A stretch of 64,000 bases of DNA from Streptomyces sp. TRM70350 (GCF_019219825.1 NZ_JAHUXH010000001.1:662486-726485); one strand, 5' to 3'. Positions 32,294 through 41,585 are shown, counted from the first letter of the stretch. The notes: generated by a model not told the origin, from the letters alone. Translations and numbers: made by a program.

Positions 32294-33787
32294 TCACTCC
32301 GTCGCCCGGCTCGCCCCGGCCGCCGGTTGCACCGCCGGATAGCGCTCCGCCACCTGAACCATCAGCAGCAGGAGCAGGGCCGCCAGTGAGGCCAGCGAGG
32401 CGCACACCGCCGTGAGGCCGGCACTCCAGGGCGGGGCCACTGTGAGGTGCATCGCCTGCGAGAGCCCCGTCGAGTGGACCCGGCTCTCCAGAAGCCCGGC
32501 CCCCGCCAGCCCCGCCGGCAGCAGCATGCCCGTCACCAGGGCCGGGACGCTGGTCCGCAGCGCCAGCACCACGGCGAGCGTCAGGCACATCCCGGACATG
32601 CCGAGCGTGATCGCGAAGACGCTGAGCGGCGCGCCGTCCCGGCGCAGCGGGAAGTACGCCGCACCGCACACGACGAGGGCCGCGGCGGCGAGCCAACCCG
32701 GCCAGAAGACCGCCCTCCTGGGCTGCTCCGGGGGCCGCGCACGCCGTACGCGCAGGGGCCGCCTGGCGCGCGGACGTGCCACCTCGGGGTCCGGCGCGGA
32801 CGCGGCCCGTGCGAAAGCTGTCTCCGAGGCGGCCACGGACGGCGGCAGCCCGGCCGCTTCCGTGCCGCGCTGTCGCTCCTGGGCCAGTCGGCCGATCAGT
32901 TCCACGAGTTCCTCTATGGGCCGCCCGGTGGCCGCCGCGCGCACCGCCTCCTGTCCGCAGTGCGGCTGCAGCGAGGTCTGGTGCAGCAGCGCCATCAGCC
33001 GGGACACGTCCTCCAGGCACCGCCGCTCGACCGCCGCGCGGATCGCTTCGTCCGCGCTGTCCGCCTCGCGCGGCGGCCGGGTCAACTCGACGACCAGACG
33101 GGCCACGTCCTCGACGGGACGGTCCACCGCGACCGCCCGCAGCACCGCGACGACGGTCTGGGCGTACTCGGGCGACTGCTCCATCAGCGTGATCAGCCGG
33201 ACGATCTCCTCCAGCGGCCGATCGCTGACGGCGGCGTGGACGAGGTCACCGACCGGGTCCAGGAACGCCGGGTCCGGCGCCGCGGGGCGCTGGCGAGCCG
33301 GGTCGTCCAGCGGGCCCGCGGGGTCGGGGAGTGCCGACGTGCCGTCGCCGAGCGCGGTGCCGACGCCGAACGCCGTGTCGGCGGCCGGGGTGGTGCTGGT
33401 CGGTGGCTTGTCGGTGGGGGTGGTGGTGATCGGTGGCTCGCCGACAAGGGCGGTGTTGATCGGTGGCTCGCCGACAAGGGCGGTGTTGATCGGTGGCTCG
33501 CCCAGAGGGGTGGTGCTGGGGGGCGGTTCGCCGACGGGGGTGGTGCTGGGGGGCGGTTCGCCGACGGGGGTGGTGCTGGGGGGCGGTTCGCCGACGGGGG
33601 CGGTGCTGGGGGGCGGTTCGCCGACGAGGGCCGTGCCGGGTGACGGTTCGCCGAGGGGGGCGGTGCTGGGGGGCGCTTCGCCGACGAAGGCCGTACCGGA
33701 CGGCGGCTCGCCCGCGGAGGCGGGGGCGGGCTCGCCGAAGAATATGTCGGACGGGTTCGACTGCTGTGGTGAAGAGCGCGTGGTCAT
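32294..33787 (-). CDS. Repeat-rich membrane protein with four helical repeats
   Basis: A 497-aa protein in three parts. Residues 20-135 are proline-rich 10-residue repeats of the type GEPPPSTTPV. The middle (about 175-305) holds four degenerate 35-residue helical repeats, each with a core like AVSDRPLEEIVRLITLMEQS, AVDRPVEDVARLVVELT, AVERRCLEDVSRLMALLHQT or AATGRPIEELVELIGRLAQE. The C-terminus has four or five membrane helices after an Arg-rich linker. The likely picture is a cytoplasmic adaptor tethered to the membrane, but no function is known to me. GGAG six bases before ATG 33787 sets the start. Confidence 0.8.
   Translation of the reverse strand: MTTRSSPQQSNPSDIFFGEPAPASAGEPPSGTAFVGEAPPSTAPLGEPSPGTALVGEPPPSTAPVGEPPPSTTPVGEPPPSTTPVGEPPPSTTPLGEPPINTALVGEPPINTALVGEPPITTTPTDKPPTSTTPAADTAFGVGTALGDGTSALPDPAGPLDDPARQRPAAPDPAFLDPVGDLVHAAVSDRPLEEIVRLITLMEQSPEYAQTVVAVLRAVAVDRPVEDVARLVVELTRPPREADSADEAIRAAVERRCLEDVSRLMALLHQTSLQPHCGQEAVRAAATGRPIEELVELIGRLAQERQRGTEAAGLPPSVAASETAFARAASAPDPEVARPRARRPLRVRRARPPEQPRRAVFWPGWLAAAALVVCGAAYFPLRRDGAPLSVFAITLGMSGMCLTLAVVLALRTSVPALVTGMLLPAGLAGAGLLESRVHSTGLSQAMHLTVAPPWSAGLTAVCASLASLAALLLLLMVQVAERYPAVQPAAGASRATE
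33401..33730 (-). repeat. 30-bp tandem repeat array inside membrane protein gene
   Basis: About eleven head-to-tail 30-bp units, each encoding ten residues (GEPP followed by six variable residues). The copies at 33521, 33551 and 33581 are nearly identical, as are those at 33431 and 33461; outer copies are diverged. Because the unit is a multiple of three, copy-number change keeps the frame. Confidence 0.85.
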
Positions 33788-34099
33788 CCTGAGCTCCAAG
33801 GGAGTCGTGCGGCCGCTCCTGCGCTGCCGAAGCGCGACACGCGATGTCCCTGACCATTACTGGGTCCCGCCCGACGCCTCGCCACCTGGGTGAAGCGACC
33901 GTGTGACAGGACCGGTGAAGGGGCCAAGCGCAGGGTCCACCGCTGACCCGGCCGCCGACATGTGGCCGAAACCACGCCATTGATGCCCTTCAGGCCATGT
34001 CCTTTCCGCAGGGTCGCGGGCTACCGTTTTTGCCCAGACCCTTCCCCTCGCACAGCGGCGCGGACGTTCTCACGCGCCCCGGACTCGGACGGCTCGGCA
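33788..34099. other. Divergent intergenic region
   Basis: About 310 bp between the repeat-rich membrane protein (minus) and the hypothetical gene (plus). It contains moderately AT-rich stretches near 33850 and 33975-34035 that probably hold promoters, but I could not define clear elements. No gene is evident; the plus-strand frame extends upstream to 33962 without recognisable sequence. Confidence 0.45.
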
Positions 34100-34627
34100 G
34101 TGCTCGCAGATCTCTCCCCGCTCATCGCGGCGACCGCCCAGTGGCTCACGCGCGCCTACCCGGCGTCCGGCGGTGCCCTGGCCTCCGCCCTGTGCGAGGT
34201 GCAGGCGCGGCAGGCCGTGACGGTCGCGGCGTGGCTGCGGTATCCGACGCAGATGGACGCCGCGCTGGTCGGGATGGCGGGGCCCGGAGGCTCCGACCGG
34301 CTCGACTGGATCACCGGCGCGGACCCGGGCGGTACAGCGGACCCCGAGGCGCACGCCTGGCGGACCTGGGTGGACGAGGTCGTGGCGAGCTGGGCCGCGT
34401 GCCTGCTCACCGACCCGGAGCTGGCCCGCCAAGCCGTGGCCGCGCTGGTCGGCGGTGGTCATACGGCGGGTACGCCGACGGAGTTCCGCCGCTTGGTCGC
34501 GCCCGACGCTCACGACCGGCAGGCGGCGGTGCTGCTGCGCCACCCCGACCTCCTGGCACCGGTCGCCGAGCTGCACCAGGACCGGCTGCTGGACCGGCTC
34601 GGGCCGGGGCAGGCGCTGATCGCCTGA
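34100..34627 (+). CDS. Conserved hypothetical protein
   Basis: A protein of about 175 aa, helical, without membrane segments or signal peptide. DLSPLIAATAQWLTRAYPAS, ASALCEVQARQAVTVAAWLR and RRLVAPDAHDRQAAVLLRHP look conserved rather than random, but I cannot name a family. The GTG at 34100 is chosen because conserved-looking sequence begins there; no clear Shine-Dalgarno supports it. Confidence 0.6.
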   Translation: MLADLSPLIAATAQWLTRAYPASGGALASALCEVQARQAVTVAAWLRYPTQMDAALVGMAGPGGSDRLDWITGADPGGTADPEAHAWRTWVDEVVASWAACLLTDPELARQAVAALVGGGHTAGTPTEFRRLVAPDAHDRQAAVLLRHPDLLAPVAELHQDRLLDRLGPGQALIA

Positions 34628-34697
34628 GGCGGCGGCCGACGGGCGGAGGGCGTCCGCCGACCGGACAGCCTCGGCGCCTTACTCCGTTGCCGTCAGT

Positions 34698-35261
34698 TCA
34701 CGACTCTTTCCCGCGACCCGTCAGCGCGTCCCGCACCCGGTCCACGAGCCCCGCGCCCGGCGCCAGCAGCTTGTTCAGCGGCGGCTTGTCCGGGGCCGAG
34801 GGGTGCGGACGGGTCGGCGCCATCGTCTTCGCCTGGCGGACCTTGTCGCCCAGTTCGTCCAGGGCCTGCGGCGAACACGCGGCGCGCAGCTTGGGGAAGA
34901 GGTTCTCCTCCTCGTCGGCCACGTGCGCGCGGATCTCGGTCATCAGCATGCCGATCAGGCGGTCGAACTCGGGATCGTCCGCGTCGCAGCTCTCCAGGTC
35001 CTTCATGATCTGCTCGGCCTTGGAGTGGTCGTCGATCTCCTTGTCGGCCAGCGCGTCGCCGTTCGGCACGTGCTCCCGTACTGCCGGGTAGAGGTAGGCC
35101 TCCTCGGCCACGGAGTGCCGGACCAGCTCCATCGTGACCTGGTCGGCGTGGAGCTTGCGGTTCTTCTCACCGGGCGGCAGGGCCTCGATGCGACCGAAGA
35201 GCTCCTCGACCTCACGGTGATCGGTCACCAGCTCGTCGATGACGTTTCCACCATGTCCCAT
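34698..35261 (-). CDS. Hemerythrin-domain protein
   Basis: A 187-aa cytoplasmic protein with a four-helix hemerythrin domain that binds a di-iron centre. Candidate ligands are His15 (VTDHREVEE), His49 and Glu53 (VRHSVAEEAYLYP), His79 (DDHSKAEQ), and His113 with Glu117 (RAHVADEEENLFP). The C-terminal 50 residues are a Pro/Lys-rich tail. Such proteins sense or store oxygen or NO, or guard iron. GGAGG lies eight bases before the ATG at 35261; an ATG two codons earlier is too close. Confidence 0.92.
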   Translation of the reverse strand: MGHGGNVIDELVTDHREVEELFGRIEALPPGEKNRKLHADQVTMELVRHSVAEEAYLYPAVREHVPNGDALADKEIDDHSKAEQIMKDLESCDADDPEFDRLIGMLMTEIRAHVADEEENLFPKLRAACSPQALDELGDKVRQAKTMAPTRPHPSAPDKPPLNKLLAPGAGLVDRVRDALTGRGKES

Positions 35262-35359
35262 GATCATTGCCTCCTGCGTGAGGACGGCGGCTCCGGATGA
35301 GAACCGCCACGGCGACCGAGTGCCCTGCTCCGGCGGACTGACACAGGAGGGGCCGCGCG

Positions 35360-36067
35360 TCACACGCGCCAGCTGTACCGCCGCTCGGGCCGTCCGGCCA
35401 CGCCGTACCGCAGGGACACGTCGGCGTTGCCGGTGGTGTGGAAGTACTCCAGGTAGCGGCGGGCGCTGACGCGGGAGACGCCGGTCAGGGTGGCGCACTC
35501 GGTGGCGGAGAGGGTGCCGTCGGTGGTGCGCAGGGCGCGTTCGACCAGTTCGGCGGTCTCCACGCTCATGCCCTTGGGCAGTCCTCCGGCGGGCGTCGGC
35601 GCGGCTCCGGCCAGGACCCGGTCCACGTCCGCCTGGCCGCGGACGACGGTGGTGAGCAGGCGGCCGCGCTGGGCGGCGTACCGCTCCAGGCGGGCCCGCA
35701 GGTCCTCGAACTCGAACGGTTTGAGGAGGTAGTCGACCACGCCGTGGCGTACGGCGCCGCGCACCGTGTCGGCCTCGCGGGCGGCGCTGATCACCATGAC
35801 GTCGCAGTCGTGGCCCGCGGTGCGCAGCCGGGGGATGACGTCCAGGCCGAAGATGTCCGGCAGATACAGGTCGAGCAGGACCAGGTCGGGGCGCAGCTCG
35901 TCGACGGCGTCGATGGCCTGCCGACCGCTGCTGGCGACGCCGACGACGCGGAACGGGCTGACCCGTTCGACGAAGGTGCGGTGCACCCTGGCCACCATGA
36001 AGTCGTCGTCGACCACGAGGACGTCGATCGCGTCCGGCGTCCCGGACGTTTCGTCTCTGCCGGTCAT
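35360..36067 (-). CDS. CitB/DcuR-type response regulator
   Basis: A 235-aa regulator. The receiver domain has the acidic pocket VVDDDF, phosphoacceptor Asp66 (VLLDLYLPD), and Lys in YLLKPFEF. The C-terminal region (LSATECATLTGVSRVSARRY and LEYFHTTGNADVSLRYGVAG) is the DNA-binding domain of the CitB/DcuR group. Its ATG overlaps the stop of the kinase gene by four bases. Together with that kinase it presumably senses a di- or tricarboxylate and switches on the divergent tctCBA genes. Confidence 0.92.
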   Translation of the reverse strand: MTGRDETSGTPDAIDVLVVDDDFMVARVHRTFVERVSPFRVVGVASSGRQAIDAVDELRPDLVLLDLYLPDIFGLDVIPRLRTAGHDCDVMVISAAREADTVRGAVRHGVVDYLLKPFEFEDLRARLERYAAQRGRLLTTVVRGQADVDRVLAGAAPTPAGGLPKGMSVETAELVERALRTTDGTLSATECATLTGVSRVSARRYLEYFHTTGNADVSLRYGVAGRPERRYSWRV

Positions 36068-38265
36068 CGGTCCGCTCCTTCCGCCACCGCGTCGGTGAGG
36101 TGGCTGACGGTCATGCGTGCGGTGAACAGGGCGCCGTCGGGGGTGTTGCTCACCGAGATCTCACCGCCGTGACGTTCGCAGACGAGCCGGGTCAGCGCCA
36201 GGCCGATACCGCGCTCACCGTTCTGGGCGGCTTTGGTGGTGAAGCCGTGCGAGAACACCTCCCGGGCCAGCTCGGGCGCCACACCGGGCCCGGAGTCCCG
36301 CACGGCGATCTCGACACTGGCCGCGTCCTGCCGCAACTCGACCTCGACCCAAGCCCCACGGCTCCCATCCCGCCGACCACCACCCGGGCCCCCATCACGA
36401 CCGCCGGTCCGACCACCACGCCGCTCCTGGTCCGGGCCGCTGGGCCGACCGCCACGCCGGGGCGTGCCACGGCCGCCGGGTCGGCCATCGTGCCGGGTCT
36501 CGCCCGGGGTGCCGGGTTGGCTGTCGTGCCGGGTCTCGCCCGGGGTGCCGGGTTGGCTGTCGTGCCGGGTCTCGCCCGGGGTGCCGGGTTGGCTGTCGTG
36601 CCGGGTCTCGCCCGGGGTGCCGGGTTGGCTGTCGTGCCGGGTCTCGCCTGGCCCGCCGGTGTGGGTGTTCCGTCGTTCCTCGTCCGGACCACCGGGTTGG
36701 TCGTCGCGCTGGTCGTCGTCGTGCTCGCCGGGTTGACTGTCACGTCGGTCGTCTTCGCGCCCGCCGGGCTGGCTGTCGTGCCGGTTCCCGCCCGGCCCGT
36801 CGGTGGGGCCGTTCCGCCGGTCCCCGTCCGGAGCGCTGCGTCGACCGTCGCGCCGGTCCTCGCCACCCCCGCCGCGCAGGCTGCCGCGCCAAGACCCACC
36901 CCGGCCCTCTGGCCGGACATCACCCCCCACCGCCGCCGCATCCACCGCGTTGTCCACCAGGTTGCCCACCACGGTCGCCACGTCCGCCGCGTCCTCCGGT
37001 GTCAGCCGGTCCAGGGCCGTGTTGTCCGAGATGCGCAGGTGGACCTTGCGTTCGGCGGCCTGGGAGGACTTCGCCATGAGGAGGGCCGCCACGGTGGTGT
37101 CACGGACGCGGCGGCTCAGGGTGATGTCCAGGGACTGGCGGCGCTGGTTCAGGGCGCGGATGTAACGCACCACCTCCTCCTGTTCGCCGATCTGGATCAG
37201 CCCGGAGATGGTGTGCAGCTGGTTGGCGAACTCGTGCGCCTGGGCGCGCAGCAGCTCGGAGGAGCTGCGGAAGGAGCCGATCTCCCGCTCCAGCCGCGCC
37301 AGTTCCGTACGGTCCCGCAGGGTGGTGACCGAGCCGAGCAGCCGCCCGTCCTTGCGTACCGTCATCCGGTTCATGACCAGGACCCGGCCGTGCCGGATGA
37401 CGACCTCGTCCCGCTTGTCGGCCGCGCCGTCCCGGTCCCCCGCCAGCACATCCCGCAGCCGCCCCTCGACCCCGAGGTCGGCCAGGCTCCGCCCCACGCA
37501 GTCCTCGGGCAGGTCGAGCAGCCGCCGCCCCATCTCGTTCACCAGCGTGAGCCGGTGCTGCGGGTCGAGAGCGACCACGCCCTCGGCGATCCCGTACAGC
37601 ATCGCCTCCCGGTGCTCGGCCAGCCCGGCGATCTCCCGGGGCTCCAGGCCGAGCGTCTGCCGCTTGACCCGCCGGGCCAGCAGCAGCGAGCCCGCCAGCC
37701 CCAGCCCGCTCGCGATGCCGAGATAGGCGAGGAGATACGAGGAGGCGCCGCTCAGCCGCTGCCACACGGTGGGGGAGGCCTCGCCGATCATCACCGTACC
37801 CAGGTGCCGCCCGAGGTTCTCCCGTGTCGCCCCCAGCACCGGCACCTGGGCCACCCGCTCGCGCCCGCCGTCCAGCGTCAGCTCGCCCGACCAGCCGCGC
37901 CCCTCGACTGCGCCGTCCCCGAGCGGCAGCGCCTCGCCGATCGCCGTCGGGTCCGTCGAACTGACGATCTGCCCGTCCGCGTCCGCGACCGTCACCGAGG
38001 TCACCCCGGACTGCGACTGCGTGGCGTTCACCAGCGGCGCCAGCGCCTCCCGCGGCAGCGGCAGCACCAGCTGGCCGCGCACCAGCGGGTTCGCCGCCAG
38101 CTGCTCGGCCAGCGCGCTCACCCGGCGGCCCTCCACCCGGTCGAAGGTCGCCTCCGACTGCGCCAGCGAGACCGCGGCGACCGCCACCAGCACGACCACC
38201 ACGATGGCGAGCTGGAGCACCAGCATCTCGCCGGCGAGGGTCTGACGACGGAAGGTGGCGACCAC
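36064..38265 (-). CDS. CitA/DcuS-type sensor kinase with large repeat insertion in the ATPase domain
   Basis: A 733-aa membrane kinase. TM1 is about 12-34, the extracytoplasmic sensor 35-175 (VTVADADGQIVSSTDPTAIG is typical of PDC/citrate sensors), and TM2 about 176-197. A PAS domain spans 215-325, and the phosphoacceptor is His344 (AHEFANQLHT). The HATPase N-box is NLVDNAVDAA (435-444) and the G1 box DSGPGVA (657-663). In relatives these boxes are about 30 residues apart; here residues 448-638 between them are a Gly/Asp/Arg/Pro-rich insertion with GTPGETRHDSQP repeats. GIGLALTRLVCERHGG (G2) is intact, so ATP binding may survive if the insert loops out. Confidence 0.9.
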   Translation of the reverse strand: MVATFRRQTLAGEMLVLQLAIVVVVLVAVAAVSLAQSEATFDRVEGRRVSALAEQLAANPLVRGQLVLPLPREALAPLVNATQSQSGVTSVTVADADGQIVSSTDPTAIGEALPLGDGAVEGRGWSGELTLDGGRERVAQVPVLGATRENLGRHLGTVMIGEASPTVWQRLSGASSYLLAYLGIASGLGLAGSLLLARRVKRQTLGLEPREIAGLAEHREAMLYGIAEGVVALDPQHRLTLVNEMGRRLLDLPEDCVGRSLADLGVEGRLRDVLAGDRDGAADKRDEVVIRHGRVLVMNRMTVRKDGRLLGSVTTLRDRTELARLEREIGSFRSSSELLRAQAHEFANQLHTISGLIQIGEQEEVVRYIRALNQRRQSLDITLSRRVRDTTVAALLMAKSSQAAERKVHLRISDNTALDRLTPEDAADVATVVGNLVDNAVDAAAVGGDVRPEGRGGSWRGSLRGGGGEDRRDGRRSAPDGDRRNGPTDGPGGNRHDSQPGGREDDRRDSQPGEHDDDQRDDQPGGPDEERRNTHTGGPGETRHDSQPGTPGETRHDSQPGTPGETRHDSQPGTPGETRHDSQPGTPGETRHDGRPGGRGTPRRGGRPSGPDQERRGGRTGGRDGGPGGGRRDGSRGAWVEVELRQDAASVEIAVRDSGPGVAPELAREVFSHGFTTKAAQNGERGIGLALTRLVCERHGGEISVSNTPDGALFTARMTVSHLTDAVAEGADR
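36488..36648 (-). repeat. 36-bp tandem repeats within the kinase insertion
   Basis: Four essentially identical 36-bp units starting at 36488, 36524, 36560 and 36596, plus a partial fifth at 36632, encode the 12-residue repeat GTPGETRHDSQP. Diverged relatives of the unit continue on both sides (about 36350-36930). Confidence 0.9.
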
Positions 38266-38386
38266 GGCGGACTCGATCTCTCGACAGGGAGGCTTCAGGG
38301 GCGGGGTCGCCCCATCATGGCCTCCACCTGCGCTGCAGGAAAGAGATCGGCCGACCGGTAGCCCCTGGGCGGCGTTGACACAAAGA

Positions 38387-38404
38387 CCAAAACCTTCGTT
38401 GGTT
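38387..38404. promoter_or_regulatory. Inverted repeat between kinase and tctC
   Basis: ACCAA (38387-38391), eight bases, TTGGT (38400-38404) in the only AT-rich part of the 246-bp divergent region. A TTGACA (38376-38381) lies just beside it. It is a plausible binding site for the CitB-like regulator, inferred from position only. Confidence 0.4.
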
Positions 38405-38511
38405 CCGCAAGCGGGACAGCCCGTTGACGCGGAGGCAACATGTGGCCCACCTCACCCTCCCCCACAGGGCTTTCCCCAACCGCATCGACCAACCGACAGG
38501 TGGTGGCACTC

Positions 38512-39495
38512 GTGCGCCTGCGCACACCCCTCGCCCTGCTCGGGGCCGCCGTGCTGGTCCTCCTCGGACCGCCGCTGCTGACCACCGGCAGCGGCACCGA
38601 GACCGGCACCCAGATCCCCGGCCTGCGCTTCATGGTTCCCAACACGCCCGGCGGCGGATACGACATCACCGCGCGGACGGCCGCCAAGAACGCCGAGGAC
38701 GCCGGACTCACCCCCAACATCGAGGTGTTCAACCTGCCCGGCGCCGGCGGCACCGTCGGCCTCACCCGTCTGGTCAGCGAGCACGGCAACGGCAAGCTCG
38801 CGATGTCGATGGGGCTCGGCGTCGTCGGCGCCGTCCGCTCCAACGACGCGCCCAAGACCCTCGCCGACACCACCCCGATCGCCCGCCTCACCGAGGAACA
38901 GGACGTCGTGGTGGTCGCCAAGGACTCCCCGTACCGGACGATCGACGACCTCATCGACGCCTGGAAGGCCGACCCCGGCAAGCTCCCGGTCGGCGGCGGC
39001 TCCTCACCCGGCGGACCCGACCACCTCGCGCCGATGCTGATGGCGCAGGCCGCCGGGATCTCACCGAAGCAGGTCAACTACATCCCGTTCGACGGCGGCG
39101 GCGAACTCCTCGCCTCCATCCTCGGCAACAAGGTCGCCTTCGGCGTCTCCGGCGTCGGCGAGTACCTCGACCAGATCAAGGCGGGCGAGCTGCGCCTCCT
39201 CGCGGTCACCGGCCCCGAGCGGGTCGACGGCCTGGACGCGCCCACCCTGCAGGAGGCGGGCTACGACGTGAACTTCACCAACTGGCGCGGCATCGTCGCC
39301 CCGCCCGGCCTGACCGACGCCGAGCGCGACAAACTCGTCCGCCTCATCGAGGAACTCCACGACTCGCCCGAGTGGCAGGCGTCCCTGAAGCAGAACGGCT
39401 GGGACGACGCCTTCCTGTCCGGCGAGGAGTTCGGGGACTTCCTGCACGCCGAGGACCAGCGGGTGGTCTCGGTACTGAAGGAGCTGGGACTGTGA
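38512..39495 (+). CDS. tctC: Tripartite tricarboxylate transporter, binding protein
   Basis: A 327-aa extracytoplasmic solute receptor of the TTT family. The N-terminal signal/anchor segment (LRTPLALLGAAVLVLLGPPL) precedes the Bug-type domain: FMVPNTPGGGYDITAR, NLPGAGGTVGLTRL, YIPFDGGGELLASILGNKVA and TNWRGIVAPPGLTDAERDK. It captures a carboxylate outside the cell for TctAB. AGGTGG lies eight bases before the GTG at 38512. Its stop overlaps the start of tctB. Expression is probably governed by the divergent CitA/CitB-like pair. Confidence 0.93.
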   Translation: MRLRTPLALLGAAVLVLLGPPLLTTGSGTETGTQIPGLRFMVPNTPGGGYDITARTAAKNAEDAGLTPNIEVFNLPGAGGTVGLTRLVSEHGNGKLAMSMGLGVVGAVRSNDAPKTLADTTPIARLTEEQDVVVVAKDSPYRTIDDLIDAWKADPGKLPVGGGSSPGGPDHLAPMLMAQAAGISPKQVNYIPFDGGGELLASILGNKVAFGVSGVGEYLDQIKAGELRLLAVTGPERVDGLDAPTLQEAGYDVNFTNWRGIVAPPGLTDAERDKLVRLIEELHDSPEWQASLKQNGWDDAFLSGEEFGDFLHAEDQRVVSVLKELGL

Positions 39496-40031
39496 TGACT
39501 CGGACCACCGACCTCTCTCCGGCGCCCGCCCCGGCCCGCCGCTCCTGGCTGCGTGACCACTCCGAAATCGGCGTCAGCGTCCTGCTGCTCGCCCTCGGCG
39601 TGCTGGTCCTCACCGACGCGCTCACCATGGACGTCGACATCACCCAGCGCGGCCCCGTCGGCCCGAAGACCGTGCCCGTCGTCGTCGGCGCCGGGCTGCT
39701 GCTCATCGCCGCCCTGCTCGCCGTCGACGTGCTGCGCGGCGGCCGCGGCCAGGCCGAGACCGGCGAGGACATCGACCTGTCCGAACCCGCCGACTGGCGT
39801 ACGGTCCTGCTGCTCGCCGGTGTGTTCCTGGGCGCCGCCGTCCTGATCGAACCGCTCGGCTTCCCCATCGCGGGCGCCCTCCTCTTCTGGGGCGCCGCGT
39901 TCGCCCTCGGCAGCCGCCGCATCGACCGCGACCCGCTCATCGCGGCCGTGCTGTCCCTCGTCACCTACGCCGTGTTCAACAACCTGCTCGGAGTGCCGCT
40001 GCCCGGCGGCCCCCTGATGGGAGCGCTGTGA
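39495..40031 (+). CDS. tctB: Tripartite tricarboxylate transporter, small membrane subunit
   Basis: A 178-aa membrane protein with four hydrophobic segments ([80 protein letters not shown]). [11 protein letters not shown] at the C-terminus is typical of TctB. Its ATG shares a base with the tctC stop (TGATG), and tctA begins one base after its own stop, so the three are translated in one coupled operon. Confidence 0.92.
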   Translation: MTRTTDLSPAPAPARRSWLRDHSEIGVSVLLLALGVLVLTDALTMDVDITQRGPVGPKTVPVVVGAGLLLIAALLAVDVLRGGRGQAETGEDIDLSEPADWRTVLLLAGVFLGAAVLIEPLGFPIAGALLFWGAAFALGSRRIDRDPLIAAVLSLVTYAVFNNLLGVPLPGGPLMGAL

Positions 40032-40032
40032 G

Positions 40033-41529
40033 ATGAACGCCCTCAACTCCCTGATGGACGGCTTCGGCACCGCGCTGACTCCGATCAATCTGCTCTGGGC
40101 CGCCATCGGCGTCCTGCTCGGCACCGCGATCGGCGTCCTGCCCGGCATCGGCCCCGCCATGGCGGTCGCGCTGCTGCTGCCGGTGACGTACGGACTCGAC
40201 CCCATCGGCGCGTTCATCATGTTCGCGGGCATCTACTACGGCGCCATGTTCGGCGGCTCGACGACCTCGATCCTGCTCAACACCCCCGGCGAGAGCGCCG
40301 CCGTGGTCGCCGCGATGGAAGGCAACCCGATGGCCAAGTCGGGGCGCGGCGCACAGGCGCTGGCGGCCGCCGCCATCGGCCACTTCGCCGGCGGCATGGT
40401 CGGCACGATCCTGCTGGTCGCGCTCGCCCCGACGGTCGCCCGACTCGCCGTCGACATCGGCGCGCCCGACTACCTCGCCATCATGGTGCTCGCCTTCATC
40501 GCGGTGACGTCCGTCCTCGGCTCGTCCCGCATCCGAGGGCTCGCGTCCCTGTTCATCGGGCTGACGCTGGGCCTGGTCGGCCTGGACCAGATGACCGGAC
40601 AGCAAAGACTCACCTTCGGCTCCCTCCAGCTCGCCGACGGCATCGACGTCGTGATCGTCGCGGTCGGCCTGTTCGCGATCGGCGAGGCCCTGTGGGTCGC
40701 CGCCCATCTGCGCCGCCGGCCGGCCGAGCCGATCCCGGTGGGCCGCCCGTGGCTGGGCCGCGGCGACGTGCGGCGCACCTGGAAGTCCTGGCTGCGCGGC
40801 CCGTTCATCGGCTTCCCCTTCGGCGCGATCCCGGCGGGCGGCGCCGAGATCCCCACCTTCCTCTCCTACGTCACCGAAAAACGCCTTTCGAAGCACAAGG
40901 ACGAGTGGGGCAAGGGCGCCATCGAGGGCGTCGCCGGACCCGAGTCCGCCGCGTCGGCCTCGGCGGCGGGCACGCTGGTGTCGATGCTGACGCTGGGCCT
41001 GCCGACCACGGCGGTCGCCGCGGTCATGCTGGCCGCCTTCCAGCAGTACGGCATCCAGCCCGGCCCGCTGCTCTTCGAACGCGAGCCCGAGCTGGTGTGG
41101 GGGCTGATCGCCTCGCTGTTCGTCGGCATGGTGCTGCTGCTCGCCCTCAACCTGCCGCTCGCGCCGCTGTGGGCGAAGCTGCTGCGCATTCCGCGGCCGT
41201 ACCTGTACGCGGGGATCCTCTTCTTCGCGGCGGTCGGCGCGTACGCGGTCGGCGGCGAGGTGATCGACCTGGTGATCCTGCTGATCATCGGGCTGATCGG
41301 CTTCGGTATGCGCCGCTACGGGCTGCCCGTGCTGCCCGCCGTCATCGGCGTCATCCTCGGCCCCAACGCCGAGCAGCAGCTCCGCCGCGCCCTGCAGATC
41401 AGCGACGGCAGCGTCACCGGCCTGGTCAACACGCCGTTCGCGGTGACCGTGTACGCGGTGATCGTCGTGCTGCTGGCGTGGCCCCTGCTGAAGCGGCTCG
41501 TACGCCGCGACCGCACCGCGGCGTCGTAG
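40033..41529 (+). CDS. tctA: Tripartite tricarboxylate transporter, large membrane subunit
   Basis: A 498-aa polytopic permease. The TctA signatures [56 protein letters not shown] and [20 protein letters not shown] are present, with about eleven membrane helices. It forms the translocation path for a carboxylate, probably with a proton or sodium ion. It is the last gene of the operon; a hairpin follows nine bases beyond its stop. Confidence 0.95.
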   Translation: MNALNSLMDGFGTALTPINLLWAAIGVLLGTAIGVLPGIGPAMAVALLLPVTYGLDPIGAFIMFAGIYYGAMFGGSTTSILLNTPGESAAVVAAMEGNPMAKSGRGAQALAAAAIGHFAGGMVGTILLVALAPTVARLAVDIGAPDYLAIMVLAFIAVTSVLGSSRIRGLASLFIGLTLGLVGLDQMTGQQRLTFGSLQLADGIDVVIVAVGLFAIGEALWVAAHLRRRPAEPIPVGRPWLGRGDVRRTWKSWLRGPFIGFPFGAIPAGGAEIPTFLSYVTEKRLSKHKDEWGKGAIEGVAGPESAASASAAGTLVSMLTLGLPTTAVAAVMLAAFQQYGIQPGPLLFEREPELVWGLIASLFVGMVLLLALNLPLAPLWAKLLRIPRPYLYAGILFFAAVGAYAVGGEVIDLVILLIIGLIGFGMRRYGLPVLPAVIGVILGPNAEQQLRRALQISDGSVTGLVNTPFAVTVYAVIVVLLAWPLLKRLVRRDRTAAS

Positions 41530-41537
41530 AAGACGCA

Positions 41538-41578
41538 CTCCCGGGGGCCGGGCCGCCATACGACCCGGTCCCCGGGAG
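41538..41578. terminator. Bidirectional hairpin between tctA and brkB-like gene
   Basis: Arms 41538-41552 and 41564-41578 (CTCCCGGGG and complement, 14 of 15 paired) around an 11-base loop, nine bases after tctA and seven before the end of the convergent gene. Confidence 0.8.
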
Positions 41579-41585
41579 CACGCGC

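Noticed and set aside
34693..34878. Minus-strand small frame at the hemerythrin 3' end
   Set aside because: Out-of-frame shadow of the hemerythrin gene; the Pro/Lys-rich tail of hemerythrin explains the sequence.
36100..38361. A 750-codon open frame antisense to the CitA-like kinase
   Set aside because: It is a GC-bias mirror of the kinase gene. The kinase frame carries recognisable sensor, PAS, HisKA and HATPase motifs; the antisense text has none and shows Val/Leu/Pro repeats that simply reflect the DNA repeat.
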